64,000 nt of DNA. It comes from Rhodovastum sp963709085 (GTDB taxonomy: Bacteria > Pseudomonadota > Alphaproteobacteria > Acetobacterales > Acetobacteraceae). The notes beneath the pieces were generated by a model that was not told where the DNA came from, did no database searches, and saw nothing but the letters and a program-made list of their open reading frames with translations. Every line of letters starts with the position of its first letter. The stretch's first letter is position 1. This document shows positions 8,342 through 17,042 of the stretch, in pieces. Location of the stretch: assembly GCA_963709085.1 (NCBI GenBank), contig CAVPVB010000007.1, forward strand, positions 1,302,001 to 1,366,000, in the 5' to 3' direction. The translations under genes and the position numbers were made by a program.

Positions 8342-8986
8342 ATGTCGCCGACATCGCAGACCAACGGTGCTGAGTCTTCCGCCGAGAAGCCACCTGTGGT
8401 TGTCAAGAAATATGCCAACCGGCGCCTGTACAACACCGAAAGCTCCAGCTACATCACCCTCGACACGCTGGCTGAGATGGTTCACGTCGGCCGGGACTTC
8501 GTGGTTTACGACGCCAAGACGGGCGACGACATTACCCGCAGCGTGCTGACCCAGATCATCGTCGAGGAAGAAAACAAGGGCCGAAACCTGCTGCCGACCG
8601 GCTTTCTGCGCCAGCTGATCGGTTTTTACGGAAATTCCGTCCAGACGCTGGTGCCGCGCTACCTGGAACAGGCGCTGACCACCTTCACGCGCCAGCAGGA
8701 GCAGATGCGTGAGGCCATGAAGCAGACCATGGGCAATTTCTTTCCCTTCGGCATCGACGAAGTAAGCCGGCAGAACATGGCGGTGATCGAGCGCGCCATG
8801 ACCTTGTTCACGCCGTTCTATCAGCCCCCCGATGGCAGTGAGCCGCGCCCGGCGGCGAATGTGCAGGAGGAGCTGGCCGCGCTGCGCGACGAGGTGGAAA
8901 GTCTGCGCCGCCAGCTGGCGCAGACGCAACAGCTTCTGGCCCATGAGAACGAGCCCCCCAAGGCCGCCGAGGCAGGCAAGAAGTAA
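8342..8986 (+). CDS. phaR: Polyhydroxyalkanoate synthesis repressor PhaR
   Basis: 214-residue regulator of PHA accumulation. The N-terminal DNA-binding domain is unmistakable (VVVKKYANRRLYNTE, then SYITLDTLAEMV and FVVYDAKTGDDITR), followed by a region that binds PHB and a C-terminal coiled coil (ELAALRDEVESLRRQLAQTQQ). In other bacteria PhaR represses phasin genes and its own gene and is released by PHB granules. The ATG at 8342 is preceded by a run of G residues; the longer open frame upstream is not conserved in character. It is divergent from the PhaE-like/PhaC-like operon, which it may control. Confidence 0.95.
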   Translation: MSPTSQTNGAESSAEKPPVVVKKYANRRLYNTESSSYITLDTLAEMVHVGRDFVVYDAKTGDDITRSVLTQIIVEEENKGRNLLPTGFLRQLIGFYGNSVQTLVPRYLEQALTTFTRQQEQMREAMKQTMGNFFPFGIDEVSRQNMAVIERAMTLFTPFYQPPDGSEPRPAANVQEELAALRDEVESLRRQLAQTQQLLAHENEPPKAAEAGKK

Positions 8987-9196
8987 CCCGCACCAGACCA
9001 TCGCGTCAGGGTTCCAGGGACCTCTGGCCCTTGGTGGGTGCAGGGCAAAGCCATGCCGGGGTCCAGACTTGCCAGGGTTCCGGGGCAGCGCCCCGCAAAT
9101 GCCTGATATACCCGACACGATGGAAAACGCCCCGGGCAAGGCCGCGGGGCGCGATTCAGAACGGACAGGACGGCCGGGCGATGCCGGCGCGCAGGC
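8987..9196. other. Intergenic spacer with GC-rich hairpins
   Basis: No gene is seen. The spacer between the convergent phaR and rpmJ has GC-rich self-complementary stretches, including a 7-bp stem (9128-9134 with 9145-9151) and a GGGGCAGCGCCCC block near 9079-9092. They may act as bidirectional termination hairpins, although no T-run follows. Confidence 0.4.
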
Positions 9197-9322
9197 TCAG
9201 CCCTGACGGCACTTCATCCGGGGGTTCTTCTTGTTGATCACGTAGACGCGGCCATGCCGGCGCACGACGCGGCAGTTCTTGTCGCGGGTCTTGGCCGACT
9301 TGAGGCTGTTGCGGATGCGCAT
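9197..9322 (-). CDS. rpmJ: 50S ribosomal protein L36
   Basis: 41-residue ribosomal protein of the large subunit, easily missed because of its size. The sequence begins MRIRNSLKSAKTRDKNC and ends NKKNPRMKCRQG, the alphaproteobacterial form of L36. Two cysteines (residues 17 and 38) remain of the zinc-binding set, as in the zinc-independent type. Start ATG 9320-9322, stop TGA 9197-9199. It stands alone between phaR and a methyltransferase-like gene. Confidence 0.95.
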   Translation of the reverse strand: MRIRNSLKSAKTRDKNCRVVRRHGRVYVINKKNPRMKCRQG

Positions 9323-9405
9323 GGTAAGGACGCCTTGGGTTCGCGAAGCAAATGGAGCGGCGCCGAATACGGGGCCGGCCCGGTGCTGTCAAGCTGCGCG
9401 TGCCG

Positions 9406-10320
9406 CTACGACCCCATGGCGTGCCATCGCACCATGCGAATCTGCCCGGCATGCAACAGCTTGAGCCGACGCATCCACACCTCGGCCTCGGCGACCACCG
9501 CGGCGGCGCGCAGCCGGTCCGGGCGGTTCGCCGCCAGCTCCCGCACCAGGCGCTTCCAGCCTTGCACGGCCAGGCGCATGTGGCGGATCGAGATGTCCTC
9601 GGTCACCCGCACGTCGAAGCCCAGTTCGGCCAGGGCGGCCGACAGGGCGGCCTCGGTCAGCAGATCGGGTATCCGCCCCTCGACCTCCGCCCAGGACCGG
9701 ACCATCGGATCGTTGGGGTTAAGACGGGAGGTCGCGACCATGTCGACCATCACGAACTGCCCGCCCGGCCGCAGCGCGCCGGCCAGGGCCAGCAGCAGTT
9801 CGGGCACCGGCACCGGGCGGCCGGGGGCACCGCGCAACGCCTCCAGCGCCAGGGCATGATTGAAGGCGCGGCGGCGGAACACCGACGCCCCCGGGTCCCA
9901 CGGGGCGACCGTGGCCCGTTTGGCGACCACCTTGCCCGCCCGCGGCAGGCGCCAGGCGGCCACCGCGGCCAACGCCGGGTCGGCCTCGTGTCCGGAGATC
10001 CAGGCGCCCAATCCGCCCGCCACCGCGCGCGCCGGGCCGCCCGCGGCGGCGCCGAGCAGCAGCACCGACGATGCCGCGGAAAGGTTGAGTGGCATCGCGA
10101 GGCGCAGCACCTCCTCCTCCCCGCCCGGCAGGACGTTGCCGTCGCCCCAGAGTTCATCGGCGATGGCAATGCGGGCGGGTGTCCACCGCACGGGCGGCAC
10201 GACAGGGGGGGCCACCGCCGCCGGCGCAGGCTCGGGCGGTGGTGGCGACGGCGCCACGTGCCGGTCGGCGGCTGGCGGCAGGAGAAGCATGAAGCGACTG
10301 CGCAGATCGGCAAGACGCAT
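9406..10320 (-). CDS. SAM-dependent methyltransferase-like protein
   Basis: 304-residue protein. After a Pro/Ala-rich N-terminal segment (residues about 20-45) comes a class I methyltransferase-like fold: SSVLLLGAAAGGPARAVA as a degenerate SAM-binding loop, GHEADPALAAVA as motif II, and LRPGGQFVMVDMV as motif post-I/III. The C-terminal LGFDVRVTEDIS also fits the family. The glycine-rich loop lacks the usual D/E-x-G-x-G-x-G, so activity is uncertain. Neighbours give no substrate clue. Confidence 0.7.
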   Translation of the reverse strand: MRLADLRSRFMLLLPPAADRHVAPSPPPPEPAPAAVAPPVVPPVRWTPARIAIADELWGDGNVLPGGEEEVLRLAMPLNLSAASSVLLLGAAAGGPARAVAGGLGAWISGHEADPALAAVAAWRLPRAGKVVAKRATVAPWDPGASVFRRRAFNHALALEALRGAPGRPVPVPELLLALAGALRPGGQFVMVDMVATSRLNPNDPMVRSWAEVEGRIPDLLTEAALSAALAELGFDVRVTEDISIRHMRLAVQGWKRLVRELAANRPDRLRAAAVVAEAEVWMRRLKLLHAGQIRMVRWHAMGS

Positions 10321-10450
10321 GCGATCGCCCCATGTAATTTGGGTGTGTTCTGGTCAGGCGTGCCGAGGGGCAACGGTCAAACGGCTCTGTCCGCTCCACA
10401 CTGGCGTCGGGCCGTTGCGAAACCGTTAACCAGGCGGACGGAAGGGTGCC

Positions 10451-11047
10451 CTAAACCACCAGAAGCCCGCGGCGCAGGCCACTTGTGACCGCCTCGGCGC
10501 GGCTGTTGACGGCCAGTTTCGCGAATACCGATTCCAAGTGGTACTTAACCGTGTGCGCGCTGATGCCCAGACGGCGGGCGATCGCCTTGTTGCTGAGGCC
10601 CTGGCCGACCAGCGCCAGAATCTCCACCTCACGCGGCGTCAGCAGCGGCCGGGCCGGCTCGGGCGGGGCGAAGCCGGAACGCTCGCGGGCACCCGGCACC
10701 CGCACCGTGAGCCCCTCGGCCAGCGCGGCGGCGGCGGCGGCCACCTGCGACGGCGCGGCGGTGGCCGGCAGCACGCCCTGGATGGCCGGATCGGCCGCCA
10801 GCGCGGCGTCGTCGGTCAGCACCAGCAGCGTGGCCTCGACGGTGCGCAGGTCAGGCGACAGAGCCTCGCCCGGCGCCAGCGCCACCACCAGCACCTCGGC
10901 GCCCTCCTCCGGCACCGCGCCGAGCGCGCGCAGCAACTGCCGCTGGCGCAGCGGGTCGGGCACGCGCAGGGCCACGCGCGGACGATGGCCGCCGGCGATC
11001 GCCGGGCCGGATAGCGCGGGGCCGGATGGCGCGAGAGCGGCGATCAT
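10451..11047 (-). CDS. LuxR-family transcriptional regulator
   Basis: 198-residue regulator with a C-terminal LuxR/FixJ helix-turn-helix (LTPREVEILALVGQGLSNKAIARRL, then HTVKYHLESVFAKL). The N-terminal part resembles a degenerate receiver domain (VALRVPDPLRQRQLLRAL at the start and VEATLLVLTDD) without a clear phosphorylatable Asp. I chose the ATG at 11045-11047 because it overlaps the stop of the upstream protease-like gene (ATGA); the pair is therefore probably co-transcribed. The target genes are unknown. Confidence 0.85.
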   Translation of the reverse strand: MIAALAPSGPALSGPAIAGGHRPRVALRVPDPLRQRQLLRALGAVPEEGAEVLVVALAPGEALSPDLRTVEATLLVLTDDAALAADPAIQGVLPATAAPSQVAAAAAALAEGLTVRVPGARERSGFAPPEPARPLLTPREVEILALVGQGLSNKAIARRLGISAHTVKYHLESVFAKLAVNSRAEAVTSGLRRGLLVV

Positions 11048-11944
11048 GCCGGGCGCGCCGCCAGGACGACGGTGCATTGCATCAGTTCACCTCCCCGCAA
11101 CAAATTCAAACCCAGTTCGTGGCCGACGGCTTCCTCGGCCAGCGCTTCGGCCAGGGCGCGGACGCTGCCGAGGCGTTTACCGGCGGCTTCCACCAGGATG
11201 TCGCCGGGCAGCAGCACGCCGGCCGCCGGGGCGTTGTCGGCCAGGCTGACCACCATCAACCCGCTGGGCACGGCGGCGCGGCCGACCAGCTCGCGCGGCA
11301 GCGCCACCGGATGCAGGCCCACGCCGAGCCAGCCGCGGGTGACCTGGCCGGTTTCCAGCAGCGCCGCCGCGACCCGGGCGATGGTGGCGGCGGGAATGAC
11401 CAGAACGGACCGGCGCGGACCGAAGGTGGACATGCCGAGCAGGTCGCCGCGCGCATCGATGACCGGTCCGCCCTCGGCCATCGCGTCCAGGCGCAGGCCG
11501 AGCTGGATCAGCCGGTCGATCCGTCCGCCGTGCAACGACTGCCAGGCCGGGCCGACCCGCTCCAGCGTGCCCAGCCCGGCGGTCACCGCGCCATCGGCGT
11601 TGCGGCCGAGCGCCAGCGCCAGCGCGCCGGGCCCGACGGGATCGGCAGCCGCCAGCGCCGGCGCAGGCTGCTTCCAGGCGGAGCACGGCGAGATTGGTCG
11701 CCGGGTCGCGCCCGACGAGGCTTGCCGGTACGCGCCCATCGCCCGGGAGCAAGGCGGTGAAGGCGGGCGCATTGGGCAGCGACTGGTCCGAGGTGACCGC
11801 CACGCCGTGGCGCCAGAGCAGCGCGCTCAGGGTGACCCGGCCGCCCCAGTCGAGGGCAGCCACGGCGGGCGACGCAGCCTTTGTGCGCGCCTCCAACGCG
11901 TCGGAAAGGACGGACAGAGCGTCCGGTGCGGGAATGTTGTTCAT
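11044..11944 (-). pseudogene. Trypsin-like/PDZ protein: frameshifted and lacking catalytic residues
   Basis: HtrA-like architecture: trypsin-like domain followed by a PDZ domain (GWLGVGLHPVALP, then ADNAPAAGVLLPGDIL). The frame changes near 11672, where one extra base separates NLAVLRLE from APALAAADPVGPG; otherwise it would be about 300 residues from the ATG at 11942-11944. Independently of the frameshift, the catalytic triad seems absent: the His region reads GVAVTSDQSLPNA rather than TNxHV, the Asp is Asn in DPATNLAVL, and the Ser motif GNSGGP reads AMAEGGPV. It may be a pseudo-protease that senses or binds peptides for the coupled LuxR regulator, now broken or affected by a sequencing error. 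Confidence 0.75.
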
Positions 11945-12160
11945 ATTTACCAATATGGGGGCGGTGGGGCGCGCGCAATATCGGACGGATGCCTGGGAGG
12001 CGCTGCGATCCGGCGGCGCGCGCGGACGCGTGCGTCCATCACCTGTGCGCCGGTCGCCTGTGCGCCAGTTGGGGTGAGAGGTGGCCGGAGAAATTCGGAC
12101 AGGGCGATAAGCGGAAAATCTGCCTGAGAGCGGCGAGGATGCTGCGGATCGGGAGAGAGA

Positions 12161-12471
12161 ATGGCAAAGCGAGCGCGGCGGACGCACCATCCGGCTTTCA
12201 AGGCGAAGGTGGCGTTGGCCGCCGTCAAGGGGGAGAAGACGCTGGCGGAACTGGCGCAGCAGCATGACGTGCATCCGAATCAGATCACGGCCTGGAAGGC
12301 GCACCTGGTCGACGGCGCCGCCGGGGTGTTTGGTTCGATGGCCGCGGGGATTGAGCCGGCGCCGGCGGTGGATGTGAAGCTGCTGCACGCCAAGATCGGT
12401 GAGTCTGACGCTGGAGAACGATTTTTTGGCCGGTGCGCTCAGCAAAGCCGGGCTTCTGAGCGCGAAGCGAT
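12161..12471 (+). pseudogene. IS3-family transposase OrfA (frameshifted)
   Basis: Helix-turn-helix protein starting MAKRARRTHHPAFKAKVALAAVKG and continuing to the leucine-zipper region DVKLLHAKIGE. After codon 81 an extra T near 12403 shifts the frame; the continuation LTLENDFLAGALSKAGLLSAKR is found in the next frame. With the IS66 removed, the stop TGA overlaps the orfB ATG, as in many IS3 elements that express an OrfAB fusion by frameshifting. Confidence 0.85.
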
Positions 12472-12585
12472 GGACCCGTTCACACCCCCCCTCCTGTCTT
12501 GGGCGTCTGACTGGGTTGGCTCCCCTGGCTGAGGCGGCGAACGGAGGGGCTTGCCTGATGGAGCGAAACGGATTCTACGCTCCCT

Positions 12586-14098
12586 ATGCCGCGCCTGAGC
12601 ATCCCGGAGCTGACCCAGTACGAACGAGCAGACCTCTCGGTGCTGCCGCGGAAGGAGCTTGAGGATCTGGCGTGGCTGTTCCGCGAAGTTGCGCGCACGC
12701 TGGCCAATCGCCTGGGTGAGGAACTCCACGACCAGTTCGCGGCCGCCGTCGAGCGACGATCCCTACCGGCGGGGTCAGAGAAACGGCAAGCCTCCGGCCA
12801 GTCAGGACCACGATGGTGGCGAAGGCCAGGACGCAGCCGCGCCGGCGGGCAAGGACAAGACACCAGCGAAGCCGCCCGGCAAGCGGCCGGGCATGCCTGG
12901 GCACTGGCGCCGGCAGCCGATCGTGGTGACCCGAGAAGTCGAGCACGTGCCGATGGTCTGCGAGGCGTGCCAGGCCGCGCTCGGCGCCGAGTGCCGGGGC
13001 CGCCACGTCAGCGCCCACCACGTCTTTGAACTCGACCGCGGCGAAATGGGTCTGCAGGTCACGGCTTCCAAGCACAGCTACTTCGCCGCCAGTTGCGCGT
13101 GCGGCCACGAGACGATGGCCAGCCCGGGCGTGGGACTGCGCTCACAGATCGAGGGGCGCAAACGCGACCTGCAACTGAGCGAGCGCTGCCTGGTCGGGCC
13201 GACGCTGGCGATCTTCATCGCCGCCCTCGCGTTGCGTTTCCGCCTGTCGCGGCTGAAGGTCCAGGAGTTCCTGCTGGACTGGCTGGGTCTGGAACTCGGG
13301 GCGGCGACGATCAACCGCTGCATCCACGAATTCGGCCGGGCCAGTGAGCCGGTGGTCGAGCAACTGATCGAAGAGGTGCGGGCCGCCGAGGTTGTGCATC
13401 TCGACGAAACCCCATGGTACCAACAAGGCGCCCTGCTGTGGCTGTGGGTAGCGGTGACCGTGAACACGGTCGTCTATCGCATCGGCAGCCGCCGCAAGGA
13501 AAACCTGGTCGCGCTGATCGGCCAGGCGTTCCTTGGCTGGATGGTGACCGACGGCTACATGGCCTATCGCGATCATCCCCGGCGCCAACGCTGCCTTGCC
13601 CATCTCATCCGAAAAGGTTTGGCACTGGCCGAGGGCTATTACGGCCCCGGCTCCGCCTTCGGGCGGGACCTGGTCCGCGACCTCCGCCGCCTGATCGAAC
13701 GGGTCCGCGACGGCGACAACGACGCCGCCGTCAGGCGCCTGGTGGCCCGCATCAAGTGGAACTGCCAGTGCAACGAATATGAGATCGAGCAGAAGGTTCG
13801 TGCCCTCGCGCGCGAAATCCTCAACGACTGGGAGGCGGTGATCGCCTTCGTCGCCGAACCGCTGCTGTCGCCCACGAACAACGACGCTGAGCGGGCGCTG
13901 CGGCATGCCGTCATTGCGCGCCGCATCAGCTTCGGCACCAGAACGGACGAGGGCAGCCGGTTCTACGCCGCCGGCCTCAGCGTCATCGACACCTGCCGCA
14001 AGCGCGGCGTCGATCCCTGGACCTATGGACGCGACCTCATCGCCGCCGCGCGCAAGGGCTCATCTCTCCCCAGCATCCCCGCCAAGCTGGCTGCCTGA
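12586..14098 (+). pseudogene. IS66-family transposase (TnpC type), frameshifted
   Basis: DDE transposase of about 500 residues. The N-terminus (MPRLSIPELTQYERADLS, a Leu-rich helix) is in one frame up to about 12718, where one extra G breaks the frame; the following frame contains SSRPPSSDDPYRRGQR, the Zn-finger region CEACQAAL, the catalytic Asp in VVHLDETPWY, the second Asp in VTDGYMAYRD and the Glu in NNDAERALR. The C-terminus is intact. Either a decayed gene or a single sequencing error. Confidence 0.85.
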
Positions 14099-14295
14099 AA
14101 CGGCACAAGCGGCTACTCGCCCGAAGGCGGACTGGTCGTCGAGCCCTCGCCCAGGCGATCCGCAAGCGAATGCGCCAATTCGTGAAACTGCCATGCCAAC
14201 TCTTCAAGCTCCTGCCGAGACAGTGCCGAAAGCTGGGCTCGTTCGGGATCGGTCAGATCCGGGATGCTTGAGTGTGGCATACAGACCGTAGACGC

Positions 14296-14517
14296 CTTAC
14301 CTTTACCCGCATCTAGAAAGATGCAATTTTATCATTATGTTAGCCTAGCCATCTGTGCGCCGTAGCTGAGGGAAGCCCCTTGGAACGCAGGTGCAGCATA
14401 CGCCCGCTTTCGCAACGGGCATTTGGAAAATCTGCCATTTTCGGCGCTCGGCTGCGGATCGACATGATGTCGTTCTATAGTAGCGCAGGGCTTTGCCACG
14501 ATGCGGGTAAAGGTAAG
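14296..14517 (+). mobile_element. 222-bp non-autonomous element, copy 1
   Basis: Begins CTTACCTTTACCCGCATC and ends with its exact 18-base complement. Flanked by the 10-bp direct repeat CCGTAGACGC (14286-14295, 14518-14527). Identical to copies 2 and 4. It lies in the 3' non-coding part of the IS66 element at 12.5-14.6 kb and has no coding capacity. Confidence 0.92.
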
Positions 14518-15004
14518 CCGTAGACGCTGCTTCGCCCCGCTACGCAAGACCCCTTGTTGGCTTCACAGCCGACACCCCACCCGCCAAACGCCCCGATTTG
14601 AAATGGCGAGGGGGGAGTGTGAACGGTTGCGAAGCGATGATCAACCGCGAGCACGAATTGCCGTTGGTGCGTCAGGCGGAGCTACTGCTGCTCAGCCGCA
14701 GCAGCCTTTACTATGATCCTCGGCCGGTATCGCTGGAGGATCTTGCGATCATGCGGCGGATCGACGAATTGCATCTGGCTTATCCGTTCGCGGGTAGCCG
14801 GATGCTGCGCGATCTGTTGCGCGGCGAGGGCGTTGCGATCGGCCGCGAGCGGGTAACCACGATGATGCGGGTCATGAACCTTGAAGCGCTGAATTGTAAG
14901 CCGAACACGTCCAAACCCGCGCCTGGCCACAAGGTTTATCCATATCTTCTGCGAAGCCTGGTGATTGATCGTCCCAATCATGGATGGGCCATGGACATCA
15001 CTTA

Positions 15005-16064
15005 GAGCCTGTTTGACTATCCCATAAACGCTTTTTCGTGGCAGTAGGCGCGAAGGACGCGGTGGACATTGGCAATCTCGACCGCATCTTCTGCGGCGGC
15101 TGGACTTTGTTCCAAATTACGAGTTCAGGCGGCGGTAACGATTGGTCAAGGTGCCGAAAGTCGCCTCGATGCGCCAGCGTACTGGCAGCGGCTTGAAGCC
15201 GGGGATGCCGGCCTCCCTGGATGAAATCTGGACCTCCATGCCGTGTCGCTCAGCCGCCGCCGCCACCCGCGGACCAACATAGGCTGCGTCAACCTTTACG
15301 CGCTTTGGCGCCCAGCCGGCCTCGGCGGCCCGGTCAAGAAGCGGCGGCGCCACCGTGCTATCATGGACATTGGCAGCCGTGACCAGCACGGCCAACACGA
15401 AGCCGAGCGAGCAGGCCAGCACGTGCCGCTTGATGCCCTTGATCCGCTTGTTGCCGTCCACGCCCCGCTCGCCCGCCTGGGGACCGGACACCACGCTCTG
15501 CGAGTCGAGGATCACCGTCTCCGGCTCCGCCGGCCTGCCGCACCGTTGGCGGACGCCACGTATCAACAACCCCGCGATATCGGCCCAGATGCCATCGGCG
15601 CGAAACCGGTCATACCAAGTCCGCACGGTCTGCCACGGGCCAAAGTCCTTGGGGAGATAGCGCCACCCGCAGCCGGTCTTCTCAAGGTAGAAACAGGCGT
15701 TGACCATTTCCCGCAGATCGGCCGTCAAGGTCGCATAAATTGAAAAAACGGCAGCAATCCTCGCCCACTCGGCATCTGTCAGATCGCTCGGGTAGCGCCG
15801 ACCGTCATCCTTGTACCGCTCACGCTGTTCCGCCGTCCACATCGCACGTCCCTCCTGGGAGCCCGTGTTGGAAGCCGTTCCTACCCGCCCTGCGCAACCT
15901 TCAGCACATGCCAACGCCGCCTGCAAACTGCCCAAAAGGCAAGGCACTTCACAAATCCTGACGGTTTTCCGTCAGGCCAACCACGGGAAGATTGACGACC
16001 ACTCCCCTCCAAAACCGCCTGTGAGAGATCAAGGCACGACGGATAATTCTGGTCAAACAGGCTC
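15005..16064 (-). mobile_element. IS5-family element (IS1031-like group)
   Basis: Ends are inverted (GAGCCTGTTTGA at 15005 and its complement TCAAACAGGCTC ending at 16064). The target is a 3-bp TTA duplication (15002-15004 and 16065-16067), matching the TNA targets of the IS1031 group that is common in acetic acid bacteria. Its single gene is on the minus strand. It interrupts orfB of the IS3 element. Confidence 0.9.
15117..15842 (-). CDS. IS5-family transposase
   Basis: Intact transposase of 241 residues with the DDE residues visible: Asp in TVILDSQSV, Asp in VKVDAAYVGPR and Glu in VRWRIEATFGTLTNRYRRL. The ATG at 15840-15842 (MWTAEQRERYKDDGRRYPSDLTD) is chosen because it is preceded by GGAGGG; an upstream in-frame extension to 15947 is not family-like. 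One of the few undamaged transposases in the window, so this insertion is recent. Confidence 0.92.
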   Translation of the reverse strand: MWTAEQRERYKDDGRRYPSDLTDAEWARIAAVFSIYATLTADLREMVNACFYLEKTGCGWRYLPKDFGPWQTVRTWYDRFRADGIWADIAGLLIRGVRQRCGRPAEPETVILDSQSVVSGPQAGERGVDGNKRIKGIKRHVLACSLGFVLAVLVTAANVHDSTVAPPLLDRAAEAGWAPKRVKVDAAYVGPRVAAAAERHGMEVQISSREAGIPGFKPLPVRWRIEATFGTLTNRYRRLNS

Positions 16065-16645
16065 TTATATTCCGATGGTGTGTGGATTTGTCTATCTTAC
16101 TGCCGTGTTAGACTGGTTCACTCGGCGGGTTTTGTCTTGGCGGCTGTCGATCACGATGGAAGTGGACTTCTGCATCGAGGCGGCGCTGGCCAGGCACGGC
16201 AGAGATTTTCAACACAGATCAGCCAGTTCACCAGCGCTGATTTCACGGGATTGCTACTGAAGAATGGTATCGCCATCAGCATGGATGGCCGCGGTGCGTG
16301 GCGCGATAAGGTATTTGTAGAGCGTCTTTGGCGTTCTGTCAAATACGAAGAGGTCTACCTGCACGCTTATGGAAGTGTCAGTGAAGCACGCGCCTCGCTT
16401 GGTCGGTATCTTCTCTTCTATAATAGCAAGAGGCCGCATTCAAGCCTTGACGCTCAGACGCCGGACCATGCATATTACGGTCACGCAAGGCAATCTGCGG
16501 CAGCGTAATTTTTTTGTCGCGGGGTCACTCCGGTCGGGCTTCGCCCTCGCTGCGTGACACCGCGACAACGCTACCCTACGATACCCACCGGCAGAGGCTC
16601 CACTTAACGGCAGCGAAACGCTGTCTCGAGGAACCCGGCCACCTC

Positions 16646-16945
16646 TCAGCACGGGCAGGCAAACCGCGCGCCCTTAGCGAACGTGATGTCAATGTCCAGC
16701 CGCCGCGCCAACGCATCGAACCGGCTGCCAGACACCGCCCATGGCGTCCCCAGTCCCAGCGCCGCTTGTAGCAGGTCGGTGTCGCGCATGCTCGATCGCT
16801 CCGGTCTTTCCGGTGCGCAGCCATGCCAGGTTGCGCACCAGGATCGACCCCTTTCGCTGCGCCCCGTCACCAGCCAGGTCATCGGCCGGTCGCCCCAACA
16901 CTCAACCTGCGCGTGTGGGCCACCCACACGAAACAGCGAGGAGCC
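16646..16945 (-). pseudogene. 5' remnant of an ISL3-family element
   Basis: Minus-strand fragment. An ISL3 end (complement of GCGAGGAGCC, ending at 16945) is followed by a truncated transposase start at 16789 (MRDTDLLQAALGLGTPW) that stops after GARFACPC at 16646. It is closely similar to the first 50 residues of the ISL3 transposase at 41.4 kb. The rest of the element is missing. Confidence 0.8.
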
Positions 16946-17042
16946 GTCCTTACCGCGATCTTTCCTTCCTACACGATTCGCCGCGCGCACGTTGCCCGTG
17001 ACAATCGTCGTGAGCCAAGAAGGCTCACCTCAGATCAGTGCA

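Larger units (their letters stand above)
12472..14630 (+). mobile_element. IS66-family element (copy 1)
   Basis: The element is flanked by the 8-bp direct repeat GAAGCGAT (12464-12471 and 14631-14638), the duplication length of IS66. The ends are inverted: GGACCCGTTCACAC at the left and the complement of GTGTGAACGGTTGC at the right. It lies exactly at the orfA/orfB overlap of the IS3 element and carries a 222-bp element near its right end. Confidence 0.85.
14637..16508 (+). pseudogene. IS3-family transposase OrfB, interrupted by IS5 and frameshifted
   Basis: Integrase-type DDE transposase. The first part (14637-15004) reads MINREHELPLVRQAELL and ends HGWAMDIT; the second resumes at 16068 as YIPMVCGFVYLTAVLDWF. 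Taking out the IS5 and one TTA restores the frame through DITYIPM. A further small deletion near 16205 shifts the frame before SQFTSADFTGLL; the final part includes the catalytic Glu (VFVERLWRSVKYEEVY) and ends at 16508. Both the insertion and the deletion inactivate it. Confidence 0.85.
12075..16527 (+). mobile_element. IS3-family element carrying two nested insertions
   Basis: Two overlapping genes of an IS3-type transposase (orfA, orfB) are spread over this interval because an IS66 element (12472-14630, itself containing a 222-bp element) and an IS5 element (15005-16064) sit inside. Removing them with one copy of each target duplication gives adjacent orfA and orfB that overlap as ATGA. 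The outer ends are tentative: TGA at 12075 and the complementary TCA at 16525-16527, chosen because IS3 ends begin with TGA; no duplication of the target was found. Confidence 0.7.

Noticed and set aside
14296..14517. The 222-bp repeat as a riboswitch or structured RNA gene
   Set aside because: It has perfect terminal inverted repeats and target duplications and sits inside transposase genes in both orientations, so it is a mobile element.
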